64,000 nucleotides of DNA from Streptomyces sp. V4I2 (lineage in GTDB: Bacteria > Actinomycetota > Actinomycetes > Streptomycetales > Streptomycetaceae), in contig NZ_JAUSZM010000003.1 in assembly GCF_030817655.1 (NCBI RefSeq), positions 3,906,001 to 3,970,000 of the forward strand. Direction: 5' to 3'. A program made the translations under genes and the position numbers. Within the stretch, counting starts at the first letter, position 1; every line of letters starts with the position of its first letter. A model generated the notes under the pieces. It was given only the letters and a program-made list of their open reading frames with translations, was not told where the DNA came from and searched no databases. Below, one piece after another: positions 60,319 to 64,000 of this stretch.

Positions 60319-60462
60319 GCGGGCATTTCTCCCGTCAGGCTCCCGGGCGCCGCGCCTGGTCCGGCGATGTGCCGGTGACGTCCGCGGCTCGCGCGTTGCG
60401 CGGTGCCGCCGTCCGGGGCGCGGGCGCCGCACGGGAGCTCTCTGTGTCCTGTCTCACCGGTT

Positions 60463-60483
60463 CCGTACGCCGAATGCGTACGG
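60463..60483 (-). promoter_or_regulatory. Hairpin in the RNase E/G leader
   Basis: CCGTACGC and GCGTACGG are perfect 8-base arms around a 5-base loop, about 145 bases upstream of the start. No T-run follows, so a leader structure is more likely than a terminator. Confidence 0.4.
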
Positions 60484-60564
60484 CCTGGCGAAAGTCTTCT
60501 GGTAGGTGCGCTGCCCGACCCAGGTGGCTCCCGAGTACCAGGGCGGCGCTTACGACGTACGTCC

Positions 60565-61344
60565 CTACGCGGAACCTTCCGGCATCGGTGCCGTCGCGGC
60601 GGCAGCCAAAGCGGCCGTCGAGAGGGCCGCCGCTGCCTCGCGGTCGGGCGCGAGCGGGTCGGTCACCGTGCCGGTTTCCTCATCGAACAGCCCCTGCGCC
60701 AGCCTGGTCACCGCAGCGGGGACCGGCGGCGCCAGGTCGGCCACGGCGTGGAGACCGGACAGGACGTCGTCGGGTCGAACGGCAGGCGTCACGTGCCGAA
60801 CAACCAGCCGCAGTATCGCACAGGGCTGGTCGGTCGGCCTATCAGCCTGCGGAGCGTGCGTTTCAAGGTGCGCGACCGCCGGGCGGGCGTCGAAGGTCCG
60901 TACGCCGTTCTTGGTCTTGCGCCGGACCTCGACGGACTCGGCGGTGTTGAAGGCCGCGATCGCGCGTTCGGCGTCCGCCGGGTCCACGCCGTCCAGCCGC
61001 AGCTCCCAGACGGAAGCGGTGAGCCGGTCGGCGAGGCCGGAGGTCCGGGCCTCGACCGCGTCGATGACGTCGAGCCCGGCGGGCAGCGACTCGTCGAGCA
61101 GCAGTCTGAGCTTGCCCGGGTCACGCGTCTCGGTGAGGGCGATCTCCAGGTATTCCGCCTCACTGCCCGTGCCGGTGGGTGCGGCATTGGCGTACGACAC
61201 CTTCGGGTGCGGTGTGAACCCCGCCGAGTACGCCATCGGCACCTCGGCACGGCGCAACGCACGCTCGAAGGCGCGCTGGAAGTCACGGTGGCTGGTGAAC
61301 CGGAGGCGGCCGCGCTTGGTGTAGCGCAGTCGGATGCGCTGCAC
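60565..61344 (-). CDS. TIGR03936-type radical-SAM-associated protein (DUF2344)
   Basis: A 259-residue protein starting MQRIRLRYTKRGRLRFTSHRD, with ALRRAEVPMAYSAGFTPHPKVSYA, the conserved core of the family. Its partner in most actinobacteria is a B12-binding radical SAM protein encoded nearby; none is in this window, so it may lie further right. A role in RNA modification has been proposed for the family; I cannot confirm a substrate. It precedes the RNase E/G gene on the same strand. Confidence 0.85.
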   Translation of the reverse strand: MQRIRLRYTKRGRLRFTSHRDFQRAFERALRRAEVPMAYSAGFTPHPKVSYANAAPTGTGSEAEYLEIALTETRDPGKLRLLLDESLPAGLDVIDAVEARTSGLADRLTASVWELRLDGVDPADAERAIAAFNTAESVEVRRKTKNGVRTFDARPAVAHLETHAPQADRPTDQPCAILRLVVRHVTPAVRPDDVLSGLHAVADLAPPVPAAVTRLAQGLFDEETGTVTDPLAPDREAAAALSTAALAAAATAPMPEGSA

Positions 61345-61392
61345 CGCGGGTGCGGGCGGCGGGCCTTCGGGCTGTCGCTTGCCCAGTGTCGT

Positions 61393-62676
61393 TCAGTCCT
61401 TCGTGAGAGCGGTCGTACTACTACCAAGAGTACGTGTCTCGCGGGCCTCAGGTTCCCGCCGTTCCACCACCTGCGGCTGCCGCGGCTCCCCGAAGAGCAT
61501 CCGCCGGAAGTCGGCGCGCGCCTGCCGCGCGGACTCGCGGGCGGCGGCGAGGGCCTGCCGGGTGGCGTGCCCCACACTGCGCGCGGCCTCGGCGACGGGC
61601 CGCAGTACGGCGTCCCGGACGACATGCCCGACCGGCGTCAGGACGGTCCCGTACACCCACCGCACGGGCTCCACGAAGATCCACCGGAAGAGGGTGCCGA
61701 GGAACCTTCCGACGGCGAGCGAGATGTGTCCCGCGATCCGCCAGGCATGCCCGAGGGCCTCCCCGATCTCCCGCGCGACAACGGCGAGCGCCCGTCCGAC
61801 GGGCGCCAGGATCCAGCGCCAGACGGCGAGCGCGGGCAGGACGAAGAGCACTCGGGTGATCCAGTAGAGGGCAACGCCCACCCCGGTGACAAGCATGCTC
61901 ACGCACCACACGAGCCCCCTGGCACACCAGGCGATCGCCCGCCCGACAGGCGCCAGGATCCAGCGCCAGACGGCGAGCGCGGGCAGGACGAAGAGCACCC
62001 GGGTGATCCAGTAGAGGGCGATACCCACCCCGGTGACGAGCATGCTCACGCACCACACGAGTCCCTTCGCGCACCAGGCGATCGCCCGCCCGACAGGCGC
62101 GAGGAGCCACTCGTACACCCACACGGCGGGCACGACGAGGAGGTACCGCACCAGCCAGGCGACGACCGCGTAGATGCCGGCCCCGAGGGCGGCGAACCCA
62201 GCTCCCACTCCCCTGAGCACCCACGTCACGCCATGCCCGATCGGCGTGAGCACGCGCGCGTACACCCACGCCAGTGCGGCCCCGATCCCCCGCGCGCCCC
62301 GGGCGAGGGCATGCCCGAGAGGCGTCAGCAGGTACCGGTACAGCCAGACGAGCGGCAGGACGACGAGCACGTGCCCGAGCCATCCGAGCCCTTTGGCGAA
62401 CGGCACGAGCAGGTACCGCCACAGACCCACGAACGGCCAGACGAAAACAGCCCGCCCGATCCAGAGCAGCGCCCGCCCGAGCGGCCGCAGCACCACGTCG
62501 TTCAGGAACCGCCCCACGACGACCAGCGCGTCCCACAGCATCCGCACGGGCACGACCAGCACGAGCACGACGATCCGCACCGGAATGCGGATCGCGACAG
62601 CGAGACACCCCTCGGGGTGCTGCGGCTGCGGCTGCGGCTGCGGCTGCGGCTGCGGTGACGGCTTCTCCAGATCCAT
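61393..62676 (-). CDS. Repetitive amphipathic membrane protein of unknown function
   Basis: A 427-residue protein. After a PQPQPQ tract it is built almost wholly of hydrophobic segments rich in Trp, Val and Leu, alternating with short LxPVGRA or LTPLGHA turns. Two adjacent 49-residue units are nearly identical (GLVWCVSMLVTGVG, ALYWITRVLFVLPALAVW, RWILAPVGRA). The C-terminal 90 residues are Arg/Glu-rich and soluble. I do not recognise the family. Short hydrophobic repeats with regular Pro-Gly turns suggest reentrant or surface-lying helices. No strong ribosome site precedes the ATG. Confidence 0.7.
   Translation of the reverse strand: MDLEKPSPQPQPQPQPQPQHPEGCLAVAIRIPVRIVVLVLVVPVRMLWDALVVVGRFLNDVVLRPLGRALLWIGRAVFVWPFVGLWRYLLVPFAKGLGWLGHVLVVLPLVWLYRYLLTPLGHALARGARGIGAALAWVYARVLTPIGHGVTWVLRGVGAGFAALGAGIYAVVAWLVRYLLVVPAVWVYEWLLAPVGRAIAWCAKGLVWCVSMLVTGVGIALYWITRVLFVLPALAVWRWILAPVGRAIAWCARGLVWCVSMLVTGVGVALYWITRVLFVLPALAVWRWILAPVGRALAVVAREIGEALGHAWRIAGHISLAVGRFLGTLFRWIFVEPVRWVYGTVLTPVGHVVRDAVLRPVAEAARSVGHATRQALAAARESARQARADFRRMLFGEPRQPQVVERREPEARETRTLGSSTTALTKD
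61803..62096. repeat. Tandem 147-bp duplication within the membrane-repeat gene
   Basis: The block starting at 61803 recurs from 61950 with few changes, a period of 147 bases or 49 codons. It keeps the frame and explains the duplicated protein units. Confidence 0.85.
62620..62656. repeat. GGCTGC hexanucleotide tract encoding a Pro-Gln repeat
   Basis: About six tandem copies of the hexamer produce the PQPQPQPQPQ stretch at the N-terminus of the membrane-repeat protein. Confidence 0.8.
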
Positions 62677-62766
62677 ACCGAAGGAGACGCATCAGCTGCC
62701 CGTCCGGATGCACTACCTGCGACTTTCCACCTCTCCTGTCCTCGGACTCTCCACCGTCGGCCTCGG

Positions 62767-63924
62767 TCACCTCGTCGCGCAGGCCGTCAGCAGCCCCGCG
62801 ATCAGTGCCGTACGCGCAGGGATGTGGGCGAGCAGGACGTGCTCGTGGCGGGCGTGCGCGCCGTCCCCCACGCCGCCGAGGCCGTCGAGGACGGGGCGGC
62901 CGAGGGCCGCGACGAAGTTGCCGTCGCTCGCTCCGCCGACGGAGGTCTCCCGGGCCGTCCAGCCCAGGTCGGCGGCGATCGTCTGCGCCTGCTTGAAGAG
63001 GAGCTCGGAGGCCGGGCCCGGCACCATCGGCGGGCGGTTCCAGCCGCCGGTGAGGGTGGCCCTGACCCGCGTGTCGGTGGGCCGCAGGGCGGCCAGCGCG
63101 GTGTCGACCCGGTCCGCCTCGGCGGGCACGGCGATCCGTACGTCGATGCCGCAGTGGGCCTGCCCGGCCACGACGTTGCGTGCCGTACCCCCGCTGATCA
63201 CCCCGACGTTGACCGTGGTGCCCAGCTCCGGCGAGCCCAGCGCGACGATCCGGGGGACGAGTTCGGCGAGGGCGTGCACGGCGCTCGCGCCCCGTTCCGG
63301 GTCGAGGCCGGCGTGCGACTCCACCCCGTCCACCGTCAGCTCGAAGATGCCGCCGCCCTTGCGGGCCGTCTTCAGCGCCCCCTCGGGCCCGGCCGCCGCC
63401 TCGCACACCAGCGTGGCCACCGTGTCCTCGCTCAGCCGCTCGACGTGCGGGCGGGAGGCGGGGCTGCCGATCTCCTCGTCGCCGTTGAGGAACAGCCGTA
63501 CCGCGGGGCGCGGCAGGTCCAGTTCGCGCAGCAGGCGCAACGCCCACACCGCCTGCATCAGGCCGCACTTCATGTCGAAGACGCCCGGCCCGCTCGCCCG
63601 GCCGTCCTCGGCGACGTGGAACGGCCACTTTGCGAGGGTGCCGGCCGGCCACACCGTGTCGTAGTGGCACAGCACCAGCACCGTCGCGGGCGAGGTGCCG
63701 CGGTACAGCAGTTCCAGCATGTCGCCGTGCGGGCCGCCGTCGTGGCGCCGCGCCTCGTCGGGCGGCCCGAGCCGTTCGTACGCCCACCCCTCCACGGCCG
63801 TGAGACCGGCGTTCAGCAACTCCTTGTCGTCGCTGGGTGTTTCGTGTTCGACCAGCATCCGCAGGTCGTCGGTCATCTCGGGCAGGGCGGTGCGGGCGAG
63901 GGACTCGATGCGGTGGGGGGACAC
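62767..63924 (-). CDS. M20 family metallopeptidase (carboxypeptidase G2-like)
   Basis: A 385-residue zinc peptidase from the GTG at 63924, with GGAGGAG upstream. Metal and catalytic motifs are LCHYDTVWPAGTL (His, Asp), GPGVFDMKCGLM (Asp) and LNGDEEIGSPASR (catalytic Glu pair). The dimerisation domain (ESHAGLDPERGASAV) and a late HEHVLL ligand follow. It resembles glutamate carboxypeptidases that hydrolyse N-acyl or folate-type C-terminal glutamate, but the substrate is unknown. No signal peptide is seen. Confidence 0.9.
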   Translation of the reverse strand: MSPHRIESLARTALPEMTDDLRMLVEHETPSDDKELLNAGLTAVEGWAYERLGPPDEARRHDGGPHGDMLELLYRGTSPATVLVLCHYDTVWPAGTLAKWPFHVAEDGRASGPGVFDMKCGLMQAVWALRLLRELDLPRPAVRLFLNGDEEIGSPASRPHVERLSEDTVATLVCEAAAGPEGALKTARKGGGIFELTVDGVESHAGLDPERGASAVHALAELVPRIVALGSPELGTTVNVGVISGGTARNVVAGQAHCGIDVRIAVPAEADRVDTALAALRPTDTRVRATLTGGWNRPPMVPGPASELLFKQAQTIAADLGWTARETSVGGASDGNFVAALGRPVLDGLGGVGDGAHARHEHVLLAHIPARTALIAGLLTACATR

Positions 63925-63939
63925 AGGCAGTTCTCCTCC

Positions 63940-63990
63940 TACGTACGTACGTCGTCGTTCGTCGTCGTCGGCGGCGGCGGCGGCGGTCAG
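63940..63990. repeat. Simple CGT/CGG trinucleotide tracts upstream of the M20 gene
   Basis: Short runs of CGTA, CGT and CGG units lie upstream of the peptidase start. Nothing else is seen to the right edge. Confidence 0.6.
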
Positions 63991-64000
63991 CGGACGGGCA

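Noticed and set aside
56017..60378. Plus-strand 1453-codon frame and many short frames
   Set aside because: Antisense of the RNase E/G repeats; its Leu/Gly/Arg repeats mirror the real gene.
61448..63787. Minus-strand 779-codon frame spanning the membrane-repeat and peptidase genes
   Set aside because: Out-of-frame reading across two well-supported genes, with Arg/Ala-rich composition and no domain.

Overview
The window is a piece of a Streptomyces-type actinobacterial chromosome. It is GC-rich with strong third-position GC, has many GTG starts, and keeps the core order known from Streptomyces: comEC-comEA-degV-leuS, then tRNA-Ala, rsfS-LCP-nadD, proA-proB, obg-rpmA-rplU and an RNase E/G gene. 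Most genes lie on the minus strand. Starts given here were chosen from ribosome-binding sites and family lengths, so several differ from the longest possible reading frame.

Region 1 (1 to about 7602) is a Tn554-like mobile element. It has three translationally coupled tyrosine recombinase genes, a small coiled-coil TnpC-like gene, and a large unrecognised cargo gene that runs off the left edge. The element has cut comEC exactly in the codons for the HxHxDH motif of its C-terminal hydrolase domain. The rest of comEC must lie left of the window.

Region 2 (7.6-33.8 kb) is mostly core genome: truncated comEC, comEA, degV, a membrane coiled-coil gene, and leuS preceded by a clear leucine attenuator with a 12-residue leader peptide. 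It continues with a cytochrome b-like/NuoF-like redox pair, two identical tRNA-Ala(UGC) genes, tiny zinc-ribbon genes, a divergent MFS pump/HTH regulator pair, the nadD-LCP-rsfS-phosphatase operon, a membrane M48 protease, two related anchored proteins, proA and proB.

Region 3 (33.9-47.3 kb) lies between proB and obg. It is an envelope glycopolymer module: a pyruvyl transferase, two paralogous membrane/TagF-like polyol-phosphate polymerases, a GT2 glycosyltransferase, a cytidylyltransferase-SDR fusion of the Bcs1 (CDP-ribitol) type, a sulfotransferase-like gene, a PhoD phosphatase and a decayed FG-GAP gene. Together they suggest synthesis, decoration and phosphate recycling of a teichoic-acid-like polymer.

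Region 4 (47.4-49.6 kb) is obg-rpmA-rplU. Region 5 (49.8-55.9 kb) is a second sugar module, a coupled rmlA-rmlB-rmlD-GT2-rmlC operon for dTDP-L-rhamnose plus a methyltransferase-like gene, placed between rplU and the RNase E/G gene. Region 6 (56.1-64 kb) holds the very large RNase E/G with repeated basic tails, a radical-SAM-associated protein, a tandem-repeat membrane protein and an M20 peptidase.

The most unusual items are the tri-recombinase element with unknown cargo inside comEC, the leuS attenuator, the two sugar-polymer modules framing the ribosomal/obg core, and a Streptomyces dispersed repeat read in frame inside the sulfotransferase gene.
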